Positions 55,064 through 63,443 of a stretch of DNA of 64,000 nucleotides are shown here, piece by piece. A program made the position numbers and the translations under genes. Numbering within the stretch: position 1 is the stretch's first letter; each line of letters starts with the position of its first letter. Location of the stretch: NCBI GenBank assembly GCA_040403095.1, contig JBBALI010000011.1, positions 1 through 64,000 on the forward strand, read 5' to 3'. The notes below the pieces were generated by a model. That model was not told the origin of the DNA, did not search any database, and saw only the letters and a program-made list of their open reading frames with translations. This DNA is from JAQVCM01 sp040403095. GTDB taxonomy: Bacteria; Bacteroidota; Bacteroidia; Flavobacteriales_D; Crocinitomicaceae.

Positions 55064-55093
55064 CCTCCCCCTTGGTCCCCCTCCAAAGGGGGA
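55064..55093 (+). repeat. C5/G5 palindromic repeat R3
   Basis: Single copy, cctcccccttggt-ccccctccaaaggggg, in the gap between the acyltransferase and SpoIID-like genes. It has the R1 orientation. No inverted partner was seen within 150 bp. Confidence 0.85.
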
Positions 55094-55133
55094 AACAAAG
55101 ATTCAATCAATTAATTCAAAATTTCAGCAAAGA

Positions 55134-55220
55134 CCCACAGGGTCGCCATATGCAAAGGATGGGTATTGCTCATCCGCCATCTCGAACAAACTCGTCCAAG
55201 CCCTGAAGGGGCGCAATCCA
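55134..55220. repeat. GC-richer repeat-like segment
   Basis: A stretch with the hairpin gccc-tgaa-ggggc (55200-55212) and acccacagggt-like sequence (from 55134). It is more GC-rich than the flanks and resembles dispersed non-coding repeats of this phylum, but no second copy is in the window. Confidence 0.35.
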
Positions 55221-55227
55221 CGAAAGT

Positions 55228-56409
55228 CTATTCCTTCAACGGAAAACCAGTTTTCTGCGTGAAAAACGACTCCTGATCCAACTTCACTAAATGAATTCCT
55301 GGAAAATAATACACCGCGATTTGATGGTAATTATAGCCGTATTTCGCCATGCGCATCGCGCCTTCTTGACACAATCCTACGCCGTGACCAAAACCGCGAC
55401 CGCGAATCACCACTTCCATTCCTTCGGGATAAGTGCTGAAAAACGTGGATTTTAAATTAAATTGGGTGCGCAAATCTCGCAGCGGAATTCCCAAAGCTGG
55501 CGATTGATAAAATGCCATGCGCTCATTTTGATTGAAAGAAAAAATCAACGGGCCATAAATCGAATCATTCAAAGGATAATTGTAACGCGTCACCAAAAAA
55601 TCAGCCCATTGCTGCTGCGGAATTCGCTTTTCCCAAGTCGCTTGTTTGGTGTAAATGCAAAAAGTGTCTTTGAAAGAATTCAAATAAGGTATATTCATAT
55701 TCCAAACAAATTCCGCTTCGCTCGTTTGTCCACCACAATTGGCGTGAAAATATGCGTCAACCAATTCATCGTTTTCATCTTCCATCACAATGCCGTCTGT
55801 ATTCACGACTGCTTCTTCAATCGTTGGTGAAAAGCGCAACATCGAATGATACGCCTGACAATGCACTCTGTCGCACAAACTGAAACCTTCATTGTCGTGT
55901 TTGTGAATGTATTTCAGCGCATAAGTTCTACTCATCAGCGCTTGCACTTTGTAATATTCCAATTCTTTTCCGCCGCCGCCTTCAGATTCTACAACGCCAC
56001 TCAAATAATTGTTCATGTCCACCAAATTTACGATGGTCAAACCTTCAGCGCCTGCAGTGATTTCAATGTCGTTTTTGTATTTTCGTTCCTTAACAGTGGG
56101 TTCTTTGCAAGAAAGAGAAATGGAAAATCCCGCTTTGGTTTCTTGCAGAATGATTTTTTTGAATGTTCCCAGAGAAATGACTCCTTTTTTGAGCTCAATT
56201 TGTTGACTGGATTTGTAAATGACATCCACAAATTCGTTGGGCAAGATTGCGCCAAATTCTGAAGTGTCAGCCAAAATGGAATAACTTCCGTCGTTGTAGG
56301 CGAATAAAATACGTTTCACGTCATAGTCACGTAACACTCCGATACGCATTTGTTGGGCCATCGAAAAGAAACCTAACGCACTAAATAGAACAATGAAAAG
56401 TATTTTCAC
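55228..56409 (-). CDS. SpoIID/LytB-domain protein
   Basis: A 393-residue exported protein with a signal peptide (1-18, ending in SMAQ) and a SpoIID/LytB domain (about 120-385). The domain signature includes LSGVVESEGGGG, VQALMSRTYALKYI, and the C-terminal GRGFGHGVGLCQEGAMRMA. Related proteins are lytic transglycosylases or amidase activators acting on peptidoglycan. It follows lpxB by 40 nt in the same direction and may belong to the same transcription unit. Confidence 0.9.
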   Translation of the reverse strand: MKILFIVLFSALGFFSMAQQMRIGVLRDYDVKRILFAYNDGSYSILADTSEFGAILPNEFVDVIYKSSQQIELKKGVISLGTFKKIILQETKAGFSISLSCKEPTVKERKYKNDIEITAGAEGLTIVNLVDMNNYLSGVVESEGGGGKELEYYKVQALMSRTYALKYIHKHDNEGFSLCDRVHCQAYHSMLRFSPTIEEAVVNTDGIVMEDENDELVDAYFHANCGGQTSEAEFVWNMNIPYLNSFKDTFCIYTKQATWEKRIPQQQWADFLVTRYNYPLNDSIYGPLIFSFNQNERMAFYQSPALGIPLRDLRTQFNLKSTFFSTYPEGMEVVIRGRGFGHGVGLCQEGAMRMAKYGYNYHQIAVYYFPGIHLVKLDQESFFTQKTGFPLKE

Positions 56410-56449
56410 AATTGCAAAAATAAAAGATTGAGGTGCAACCTGAAGCGCA

Positions 56450-57595
56450 CTATCGAATAGTTTTCAACAAGGATCGTGCAACTTTTTTGCTCGCTCCTCC
56501 TCCACCCAAAGAATTTCTCAATAATTCGTAATCTTCCAACACTTTCTCGCGCTTGCTTCCTCCTACCAAAAGCATTGCCAATTCTTCTTTGATTTGCGAT
56601 GCATTGCACTCATGCTGAATTAATTCGCGCACAACTTCTCTGTTCATGATTAAATTGACCAAGGAAATAAATTCAATTTTGACCAGTCTTTTGGCAATCG
56701 CATAAGAAATCGGTGAAGCTTTATAGCAAACCACTTCGGGCACATTCAACAAAGCCGTTTCGAGCGTTGCAGTTCCAGAAGTTACAATCGCCGCTTCGGA
56801 GCAACCTAAAATATCGTATGTTGCACCGTGAATGATTTTTGCATTTCGTCCAACCAAAAGTGGTTCGTAGAAAGATTTATCCAAAGATGGCGCACCAGCG
56901 ATGAGAATTTCGTAACCTTCCAAATCTTTCACAGCGTCCAACATGATCGGCAATTTCACGCCCACTTCTTGTTTTCGACTTCCTGGCAAAACAGCGATGA
57001 TTGGTTTGTCGCCCAAATTCCATTTTTGACGGAAATCTGCTGCTGAAAAAGTTGTTTCGCGGTATTGTTCAATCGCATCTAACAGCGGATGACCAACGTA
57101 TTCAACTTCGTAATCAAACTTTTCGTAAAAAGCTTTTTCAAAAGGTAAAATCGCAAATAAATGATCTACTGAACGTTTGATTTTGTGTACCCGATTTTGT
57201 TTCCAAGCCCAAATTTGCGGGGAAACATAATAGTAAACTTTAATATTTCTGGCTTTTGCCCATTCAGCGATTCTCAAATTAAATCCTGGATAATCGATCA
57301 AAACAATCGCATCTGGTTGATACGCTTCGATGTCCATTTTACAAACCTTGATGTTGGAAAGAATCGTTCTGATGTTCATCAACACTTCCACAAAACCCAT
57401 GAAAGCCAAATCTTTGATGTGTTTTACTGGTTTCCCCGCAATTTTCTCCATCAAATCTCCGCCCCAAAACCTGAAATCGATGTTTGGTTCATCTTCCAAT
57501 AAAGCTTTCATCAGATTTGCACCATGTAAATCTCCTGAAGCTTCGCCAGCAATCATGTAAATTTTCAAACGCTTTTTTTGATTTTCATTTTCCAT
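56450..57595 (-). CDS. lpxB: Lipid-A-disaccharide synthase
   Basis: A GT19 glycosyltransferase that condenses UDP-2,3-diacylglucosamine with lipid X to form the lipid A disaccharide at the inner membrane. The 381-residue protein starts near the family motif MIAGEASGDLHGANLM, and later shows VLPGSRKQEV (the nucleotide-binding loop) and SGTATLETALLNVPEVVCYK. Length is typical. The start overlaps the stop of the small membrane gene upstream by one nucleotide (TAATG), which implies translational coupling. Confidence 0.97.
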   Translation of the reverse strand: MENENQKKRLKIYMIAGEASGDLHGANLMKALLEDEPNIDFRFWGGDLMEKIAGKPVKHIKDLAFMGFVEVLMNIRTILSNIKVCKMDIEAYQPDAIVLIDYPGFNLRIAEWAKARNIKVYYYVSPQIWAWKQNRVHKIKRSVDHLFAILPFEKAFYEKFDYEVEYVGHPLLDAIEQYRETTFSAADFRQKWNLGDKPIIAVLPGSRKQEVGVKLPIMLDAVKDLEGYEILIAGAPSLDKSFYEPLLVGRNAKIIHGATYDILGCSEAAIVTSGTATLETALLNVPEVVCYKASPISYAIAKRLVKIEFISLVNLIMNREVVRELIQHECNASQIKEELAMLLVGGSKREKVLEDYELLRNSLGGGGASKKVARSLLKTIR

Positions 57596-57903
57596 TAAGC
57601 AAGAAATTTAAAATAAAGAATGGCAAATAAATTCAAAACGGTTGACAGAATAATTCCCATCGCCAACGGCCATCTTTCTTGACGCAAAAAGGTGTGAAAC
57701 CAAATCAAATTAGCGATACTTGCCAAAGAAATAATTTTACTTTTTTCAATGCGATTGACGCTAAATCGGTAAAAATAATTGTCGATTTCATATTTATTCA
57801 ACAAAGCATAAATCACAATTGTCAAAGGAATTGCTATTGCTGTTGTCAGTATTCCAATGAGCAATCCGATTGAATGTTGTTTAGACCAATTTCTTAAATT
57901 CAT
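57595..57903 (-). CDS. Small membrane protein between surE and lpxB
   Basis: A 102-residue protein with helices at about 12-36, 56-70 and 78-100. No family is recognised. It is coupled to lpxB by a TAATG overlap and starts 9 nt after the surE stop. Its conserved-looking position makes a role near lipid A synthesis or envelope stress plausible, but only by association. Confidence 0.75.
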   Translation of the reverse strand: MNLRNWSKQHSIGLLIGILTTAIAIPLTIVIYALLNKYEIDNYFYRFSVNRIEKSKIISLASIANLIWFHTFLRQERWPLAMGIILSTVLNLFAILYFKFLA

Positions 57904-57912
57904 TTTTATTTA

Positions 57913-58689
57913 TTAAAGTTCTATATTCCAGTTTTTTAATTCATTGATTGCTTGGTAAGCTGTCATATCAAATTGAATTGGCACCACACTCGCAAAACCA
58001 TTTTCAAGCGCCCATAAATCAGAATCTTCGGTTTTGTCAGCCGCTTCAAATTTACCGCTCAACCAAAAATATGGATTTCCAAATTGATCCATTCTTTTGT
58101 CGAAAAAATCCGCCCACATCGCGTGTGCACCACGACAAATTTTAATTCCTTTGATTTCACTTGCAGCGATACTTGGAACATTTACATTCAAGCATGTTCC
58201 TTTGGGCATTTGGTTTTCCAATACAGATTGCACCATTTTTTGAACGATGATTTTGGCACCAGAAAAATCTGCATCAGCATGATAATCAGCCAACGAAAAT
58301 CCAATCGAGGGAATGCCTTCAATCGCTCCTTCAACGGCCGCTGACATCGTTCCCGAATAAAGCACATTTGTACTCGCATTGTCGCCATGATTGATTCCCG
58401 AAACGATCAAATCGGGTTTTCTTTTCATCAATTCGTAAATCCCCAATTTGACACAATCAACTGGCGTTCCTGAACAAGTATACGCTTTGATGTCGCCAAA
58501 AAGGTTAGAAGGATTCATTCTCAAAATCGAATTGATGGTTATCGCATGTCCCATTCCAGATTGAGGTTTGTCGGGCGCGATCACAACCACTTCGCCAAAA
58601 GGTTTTACAGCCTCAACCAAAGTGGCTATTCCTTTTGCAAAAATGCCATCGTCGTTGGTAACAAAAATCAATGGTTTTGGAACTGACAT
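57913..58689 (-). CDS. surE: 5'/3'-nucleotidase SurE
   Basis: A metal-dependent phosphatase that removes phosphate from nucleoside 5'- and 3'-monophosphates. The 258-residue protein has the N-terminal metal site VTNDDG (Asp13, Asp14), the loop APDKPQSGMGHAIT and SGINHGDNAS, with the conserved Ser and Asn. Length is normal. It is the first gene of the surE - small membrane protein - lpxB cluster. Confidence 0.97.
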   Translation of the reverse strand: MSVPKPLIFVTNDDGIFAKGIATLVEAVKPFGEVVVIAPDKPQSGMGHAITINSILRMNPSNLFGDIKAYTCSGTPVDCVKLGIYELMKRKPDLIVSGINHGDNASTNVLYSGTMSAAVEGAIEGIPSIGFSLADYHADADFSGAKIIVQKMVQSVLENQMPKGTCLNVNVPSIAASEIKGIKICRGAHAMWADFFDKRMDQFGNPYFWLSGKFEAADKTEDSDLWALENGFASVVPIQFDMTAYQAINELKNWNIEL

Positions 58690-58925
58690 ACTGCTATTTT
58701 ACTTTTGAATGAAATAAAGCACGAAAGTAACAAAAAATGAATCAAAAACGAGAATTCAATTGTCAACAAGCTTTACGCTTGAAGGAATTAAGGTGTTTGA
58801 TTTCTAACCAAAAGGCCGTTGTAAAAGTGTGATTTCAACGTCTCTTTTTTTCAAGCTTCCGCTTTTCGCTATTGTTTTGACAAGCTCAAATCTAAAACGC
58901 AATTTCAAACCATCAAAAATATTCG

Positions 58926-58933
58926 TATTTTTG
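58926..58933 (+). promoter_or_regulatory. Candidate -7 promoter element for rpoN
   Basis: TATTTTTG, 19 nt before the rpoN ATG, identical to the box before asnS in sequence and spacing. Confidence 0.4.
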
Positions 58934-58952
58934 CCATTATTATCAACAAATC

Positions 58953-60404
58953 ATGGCTTTAAAACAATATCTTGCTCAAAAACTTGAACAGCGTCTTTCG
59001 CCTCAACAAATTCAGTTGATGAAATTGTTGCAAGTTCCGACAATGGAATTGGATCAACGCATCAAACAAGAAATTGAAGAAAATCCTGCGTTGGAAGAAG
59101 GCGCTGATGTTGAAGATGATTATGACAACGACGACGAGTACGACAATGACGATTCCAACAACGACGATGACAACGATTTTGACATCTCGGATTACATGGA
59201 TGACGACACGCCAGATTATAAAACACAAGCCAATAACCACAGCAAAGACGATGAAGAACGTGTCATTCCGCTTTCTGGAGAACAATCGTTTCAAGAAAAA
59301 TTGACTGAACAATTGCATTTGTTGGATTTAGACGACACGCAATTTTTGATTGCCGACACCATCATTGGAAACTTGGATGAATCAGGTTATTTGAACCGAG
59401 AAGTGGAGGCGATTGTGGACGATTTGGCTTTTTCTGCCAACGTGATTGTTAACGAAGCGCAAGTAGAAGTCGTGTTGTCGTTGGTGCAAGAACTTGACCC
59501 TGCTGGCGTTGGCGCAAGAGATTTGAGAGAATGTTTATTACTACAATTGGAGCGTAAGCAAGATGGCGACATCACCAAATTTACTGCAAAGAAAATCTTG
59601 CAAGATCATTTCGAAGAATTTACCAAGAAACATTACGATAAAATCCAGAAAAAACTGGAAATCGAGGACGAAGATTTGAAAGAAGCCATTGCTGAAATCA
59701 TCAAATTGAATCCAAAACCAGGCGGTTCGATGAAAGAATCTGCCAAATCGATGCAACAAATTATTCCAGATTTTGTGATCAACGAATTTGAAGGAATATT
59801 GGAATTGTCAATCAACGGTAGAAATGCCCCTGAATTGAAAATCAGCAGAGAATATGAACGCATGTTGCGCGGTTATTCTGAAGGTGCAAAAACCTCGAAA
59901 TCTGACAAAGAAGCATTGACTTTTGTAAAGCAAAAATTGGACGGTGCAAAGTGGTTTATTGATGCCATTCGTCAGCGCCAAAACACTTTGTTTTTCACCA
60001 TGGATGCCATCATGAATTACCAAAAAGAATATTTCTTGACAGGTGATGAAACAAATTTGCGTCCGATGATTTTGAAAGACATTGCCGACATCGTGAATTT
60101 GGATATTTCAACCATTTCTCGTGTGGCAAATAGCAAATATGTGCAAACTGGTTACGGAATTTTCCCTTTAAAATATTTCTTTTCAGAATCTCTTTCTACC
60201 GATTCGGGCGAGGAAGTTTCTACCCGTGAAGTGAAGAAAATTTTGTCGGAAGCCATCGAAGGCGAACAAAAAAAGAAACCGTTGACCGACGATCGCTTAG
60301 CGTTATTGCTCAAAGAAAAAGGCTACAATATCGCCCGAAGAACGGTTGCAAAATACCGCGAACAATTGAATATTCCTGTTGCACGTTTACGTAAAGAATT
60401 GTAA
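58953..60404 (+). CDS. rpoN: RNA polymerase sigma-54 factor
   Basis: Alternative sigma factor that needs an AAA+ activator. Region I (about 1-50) is the Gln/Leu-rich activator-interacting segment (LEQRLSPQQIQLMKLLQVP). Region II is strongly acidic, with Asp/Asn runs between about 50 and 95 (DDYDNDDEYDNDD). Region III follows, with the core-binding part, the helix-turn-helix, and the RpoN box ARRTVAKYRE (461-470) that contacts the -24 element. The stop overlaps the next start by one nucleotide (TAATG). The nearby NtrY-like kinase is a possible user. Confidence 0.97.
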   Translation: MALKQYLAQKLEQRLSPQQIQLMKLLQVPTMELDQRIKQEIEENPALEEGADVEDDYDNDDEYDNDDSNNDDDNDFDISDYMDDDTPDYKTQANNHSKDDEERVIPLSGEQSFQEKLTEQLHLLDLDDTQFLIADTIIGNLDESGYLNREVEAIVDDLAFSANVIVNEAQVEVVLSLVQELDPAGVGARDLRECLLLQLERKQDGDITKFTAKKILQDHFEEFTKKHYDKIQKKLEIEDEDLKEAIAEIIKLNPKPGGSMKESAKSMQQIIPDFVINEFEGILELSINGRNAPELKISREYERMLRGYSEGAKTSKSDKEALTFVKQKLDGAKWFIDAIRQRQNTLFFTMDAIMNYQKEYFLTGDETNLRPMILKDIADIVNLDISTISRVANSKYVQTGYGIFPLKYFFSESLSTDSGEEVSTREVKKILSEAIEGEQKKKPLTDDRLALLLKEKGYNIARRTVAKYREQLNIPVARLRKEL

Positions 60405-61066
60405 TGAGAGCATTTGCAAGATTGATGTCCTGGCTTTTCATTCCTTTGTTTATGCCCGTTTTTGGATTGCTGATTGCGATGTATTATCCTGCTGAAAATG
60501 AAAGTACTTTGCGTTCAACAACAAGCTTATATTTCATGCCACCACAATTCAAGCTGCATATTTTATCGCTTTTCACCATTTTGTCTGTCATCGCTCCCGG
60601 ATTTTCACTCTTGATGTTGAAAAGACAAAAACGCATAGAAAGCGTTGAAATGGACATCAAGGAAGAACGCAATTTCCCAATTGGAATCACAGTCGTATAT
60701 TGTGCAATGCTGGGCGCTTTTGTTTGGTTTCAAATTCCCCGCGGATTGGTGCCAGAAGCGATTTTCTCGCTTCCTTGGGCAGGCGTTTTGGCTTCTGCAA
60801 TTGCCGGATTAATCAACCGTTACGAAAAAATAAGCTTACACGCCATGGGCGCAGGAATGCTTTTTGGTTTCATTGTTGCTTATTACAACACGCAAATCAT
60901 TTTTGATATTGATTTGATAATAAGCATTGCGATTTTAGGCGGACTGATTATGTCGGCAAGAATGTATTTGGGAAAACACACCTTAAGACAAAGTATAATG
61001 GGCTATTTGTTAGGTTTTTTCACCGTCTTTTTGATGTTGACTTATTTCCCAAGCCCGAATTTATAA
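60404..61066 (+). CDS. PAP2-like integral membrane protein
   Basis: A 220-residue membrane protein with about six helices (for example 8-28, 48-70, 92-110, 125-140, 150-165 and 195-212). It resembles the phosphatidic acid phosphatase type 2 membrane family, but I do not see the full catalytic motifs, so enzymatic activity is unproven. It is translationally coupled to rpoN by TAATG, and the following protease gene is 23 nt away. Confidence 0.65.
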   Translation: MRAFARLMSWLFIPLFMPVFGLLIAMYYPAENESTLRSTTSLYFMPPQFKLHILSLFTILSVIAPGFSLLMLKRQKRIESVEMDIKEERNFPIGITVVYCAMLGAFVWFQIPRGLVPEAIFSLPWAGVLASAIAGLINRYEKISLHAMGAGMLFGFIVAYYNTQIIFDIDLIISIAILGGLIMSARMYLGKHTLRQSIMGYLLGFFTVFLMLTYFPSPNL

Positions 61067-61089
61067 ATTTACAATTTAATTAAAATACC

Positions 61090-61917
61090 ATGAAAAGCAG
61101 ATTTAGAATTTTCCTCGCTCTTTTTTCAATCGCTGTAATTTCAGCATGTAGTTTGGTGAACAACGCCAAAAAAAATGGGGTGAATATTTTCACCATTCAG
61201 CAAGACAGAGATTTTGGTGCGCAGGTAGCTGCTGAAATTGATGGAAATCCAGCTGAATATCCTTTATTGGATTCTGCGAAATACAAAGATGTTTACGCGT
61301 ACGTTTACAAAGTGCGCAACAATATTTTGAATTCTGGAAAAGTAACGCACAAAGACGATTTCAAATGGCGCGTTCGTATCATCAAGAACGACAGTGTTTT
61401 AAATGCATTTTGTACGCCTGGAGGTTACATTTATGTATATACCGGAATTTTGAAATTTTTGGAAACTGAAGACCAATTGGCTGGTGTGATGGGTCATGAA
61501 ATTGGTCATGCAGACATGCGTCATTCTACGCGTCAAATGACAACCATGTATGGAATTCAAACTTTGTTGGACATTTTAGCTGGTGACAGAAAAATGTTGA
61601 AAGAAATTACAGCCGGAATTGTTGGTTTAAAATTTTCTCGTGAACACGAAACAGAAGCAGATCAACGTTCTGTTGAGTATTTATGTCCAACTTTATACAA
61701 CGCGGATGGTGGCGCAGCATTTTTTGAGAAAATCTCCAAATTAGGTGGCGCAAGACAACCAGAATTTTTAAGCACGCATCCCAATCCAACGAACAGAATT
61801 GAGCATTTCCACAATGCAAGAACGACACTTGGTTGCGGAGGAACGCAAACATACAAAGCAGAATATCAGCAAATGTTGGTGAAATTGGATCAAACTCCTC
61901 CTGGCAGAAAATTTTGA
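61090..61917 (+). CDS. M48-family metalloprotease lipoprotein
   Basis: A 275-residue periplasmic lipoprotein with a lipobox ending at Cys20 (VISACS). The zinc protease motif HEIGH is at 136-140, and the third ligand lies in the downstream REHETEADQRSVEYL segment. The family includes BepA and LoiP, which act on misfolded outer-membrane proteins. The protein has no TPR extension, so it is the short LoiP-like form. It is transcribed after the rpoN pair. Confidence 0.9.
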   Translation: MKSRFRIFLALFSIAVISACSLVNNAKKNGVNIFTIQQDRDFGAQVAAEIDGNPAEYPLLDSAKYKDVYAYVYKVRNNILNSGKVTHKDDFKWRVRIIKNDSVLNAFCTPGGYIYVYTGILKFLETEDQLAGVMGHEIGHADMRHSTRQMTTMYGIQTLLDILAGDRKMLKEITAGIVGLKFSREHETEADQRSVEYLCPTLYNADGGAAFFEKISKLGGARQPEFLSTHPNPTNRIEHFHNARTTLGCGGTQTYKAEYQQMLVKLDQTPPGRKF

Positions 61918-61935
61918 TTTTTAAATCTTTTTCAG

Positions 61936-62700
61936 ATGAAATTATTTTTAGACGCAAACACTTTTATCGATACCAACAAAGGATTTGATATTTCCATTCC
62001 GTTGACAAACAATTTGGAAAATCCCCGCGCTTGGTATGTGCAACCGCCAACTTTTGAGCCAGTGCGCGCCAATGGATTTATTGGTTCGGTTGCAGAAGGT
62101 GGTGGCGTCAATTTCAGAGATATTTTTTTCAATCCACACGGTCACGGAACGCATACTGAATGTTTGGGTCACATAACAGAAAAAGTTCATTCTATCAATC
62201 AGCATTTGAAAACTGCTTTTTTCACTGCGCAAGTTATCTCTGTGCAGCCAGAAAGTTGTTGGCACGAAGCAGAGAAAGTGGAAGATTTCATCATCAGGAA
62301 AGCGCAACTTGCTTCGCTCTTGGGAGGTGTGCAAACAGAAGCGTTAATCATTCGCACTTTGCCGAATCAAATCGACAAAAAGCACAAGAATTATTCGTCT
62401 TCCAATCCGCCATACATTGAATTAGAAGCAATTGAAGTTTTGAACCAAGCAGGCGTTGAACATTTATTGATAGATCTCCCATCCGTTGACCGCGAGCAAG
62501 ACGGTGGCGCATTGGCTTTTCACCACGCGTTTTGGCAAGTGCCAGAAAACCCCCAGTTTCACAAAACCATCACAGAATTCATCTACGTTTCAGACGAAAT
62601 CGCCGATGGGAAATACATTTTGAATTTGCAAACAGCTCCTTTTGAGAATGATGCTACGCCGAGTAGGCCGGTTTTGTTTGGGGTGGAGCGTGTGAATTAA
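61936..62700 (+). CDS. Cyclase-family protein (kynurenine formamidase-like)
   Basis: A 254-residue cytoplasmic protein of the metal-dependent cyclase/arylformamidase family. The metal-binding motif is HGHGTHTE, with His68, His70 and His73 visible; the last residue of the usual HxGTHxD is Glu75. Family members hydrolyse N-formylkynurenine or related amides. No tryptophan degradation genes are adjacent, so the substrate is unknown. Its 3' end is followed after a few bases by repeat R4. Confidence 0.82.
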   Translation: MKLFLDANTFIDTNKGFDISIPLTNNLENPRAWYVQPPTFEPVRANGFIGSVAEGGGVNFRDIFFNPHGHGTHTECLGHITEKVHSINQHLKTAFFTAQVISVQPESCWHEAEKVEDFIIRKAQLASLLGGVQTEALIIRTLPNQIDKKHKNYSSSNPPYIELEAIEVLNQAGVEHLLIDLPSVDREQDGGALAFHHAFWQVPENPQFHKTITEFIYVSDEIADGKYILNLQTAPFENDATPSRPVLFGVERVN

Positions 62701-62706
62701 GTTTTT

Positions 62707-62843
62707 CCTCCCCCTTTAATCCCCCTCCAAAGGGGGAAAACTAAAACTTCTGCAAATTTAGCGCTTTAAAACTGGAGTGCAAATTTTACGTTGCTTAGAA
62801 AATTGTGCATGCTTCCCCCTTAGGAGGGGGACCGAGGGGGAGG
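62707..62843. repeat. Inverted pair of C5/G5 repeats, R4 and R5
   Basis: R4 (62707-62737, cctccccctttaat-ccccctccaaaggggg) and R5 (62814-62843, cccccttaggaggggg-accgagggggagg) face each other, separated by a unique spacer of about 76 bp. The pair lies immediately upstream of the DUF559 gene. Confidence 0.88.
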
Positions 62844-62912
62844 ACCTTTTTTCAAAATTTGGGTACACTTAAGGTATTTTTCATTATATTCAGGTAATAA
62901 TTACCTCCTAAA

Positions 62913-63278
62913 ATGAACCATTTTTACTCAAAAGACCTCTGTGGATTTGCCCACAAACTTCGAAACGAAACCGTCTCGAGGGCTGAAAAATATATTTGGA
63001 AATCACTTTTATCAAAAAATAAACAAGGAGTAAAATTCAAAAGACAAAGACCTATCGACCATTTTATTGTAGATTTCTTTGCGCAGGAAATTGGTTTAAT
63101 CGTTGAAATTGATGGAAGTTCTCATTTTTCAAAAGCGAGTTATGATGCTTTTAGGCAACAAAAACTTCAATCTTTGGGATTTGCATTGATTCGTTTCACA
63201 GAAGGAGATGTCATTCAAAATATTGATGCCGTTGGAAATCAGATTCAGCACGTGGTTTATTGTTTAAAGGGAGAATGA
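62913..63278 (+). CDS. DUF559-type endonuclease-like protein
   Basis: A 121-residue protein of the DUF559 family, related to Vsr (very short patch repair) and restriction-type PD-(D/E)xK nucleases. The fold core shows FIVDFFAQEIGLIVEIDGSSHF (55-75 region), with Asp in IVDFF and Glu-x-Asp in VEIDG as the likely metal ligands, and the C-terminal strand QSLGFALIRFTEGDV. Catalysis has not been shown for most members. The gene is intact, standing alone, and is flanked on both sides by inverted pairs of the same C5/G5 repeat (R4-R5 and R6-R7) lying 4-70 bp away. That arrangement suggests linked mobility. Confidence 0.85.
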   Translation: MNHFYSKDLCGFAHKLRNETVSRAEKYIWKSLLSKNKQGVKFKRQRPIDHFIVDFFAQEIGLIVEIDGSSHFSKASYDAFRQQKLQSLGFALIRFTEGDVIQNIDAVGNQIQHVVYCLKGE

Positions 63279-63282
63279 TTTT

Positions 63283-63423
63283 CCTCCCCCTTAATCCCCC
63301 TCCAAAGGGGGAAACTCAAATTTTCGCCAAGGTTTAAGGTTTTTAAACGCAGGATTGAAATATACGTTTCATTGATTTATTTTAGAATATGCTTCCCCCT
63401 TTGGAGGGGGACCGAGGGGGAGG
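63283..63423. repeat. Inverted pair of C5/G5 repeats, R6 and R7
   Basis: R6 (63283-63311, cctcccccttaat-ccccctccaaaggggg) starts 4 nt after the DUF559 stop, and R7 (63394-63423, cccccttggaggggg-type with accgagggggagg) is its inverted partner. The spacer of about 80 bp differs in sequence from that of R4-R5, while the repeat arms match. Confidence 0.88.
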
Positions 63424-63443
63424 AATAATTAGAGCAAATAATT

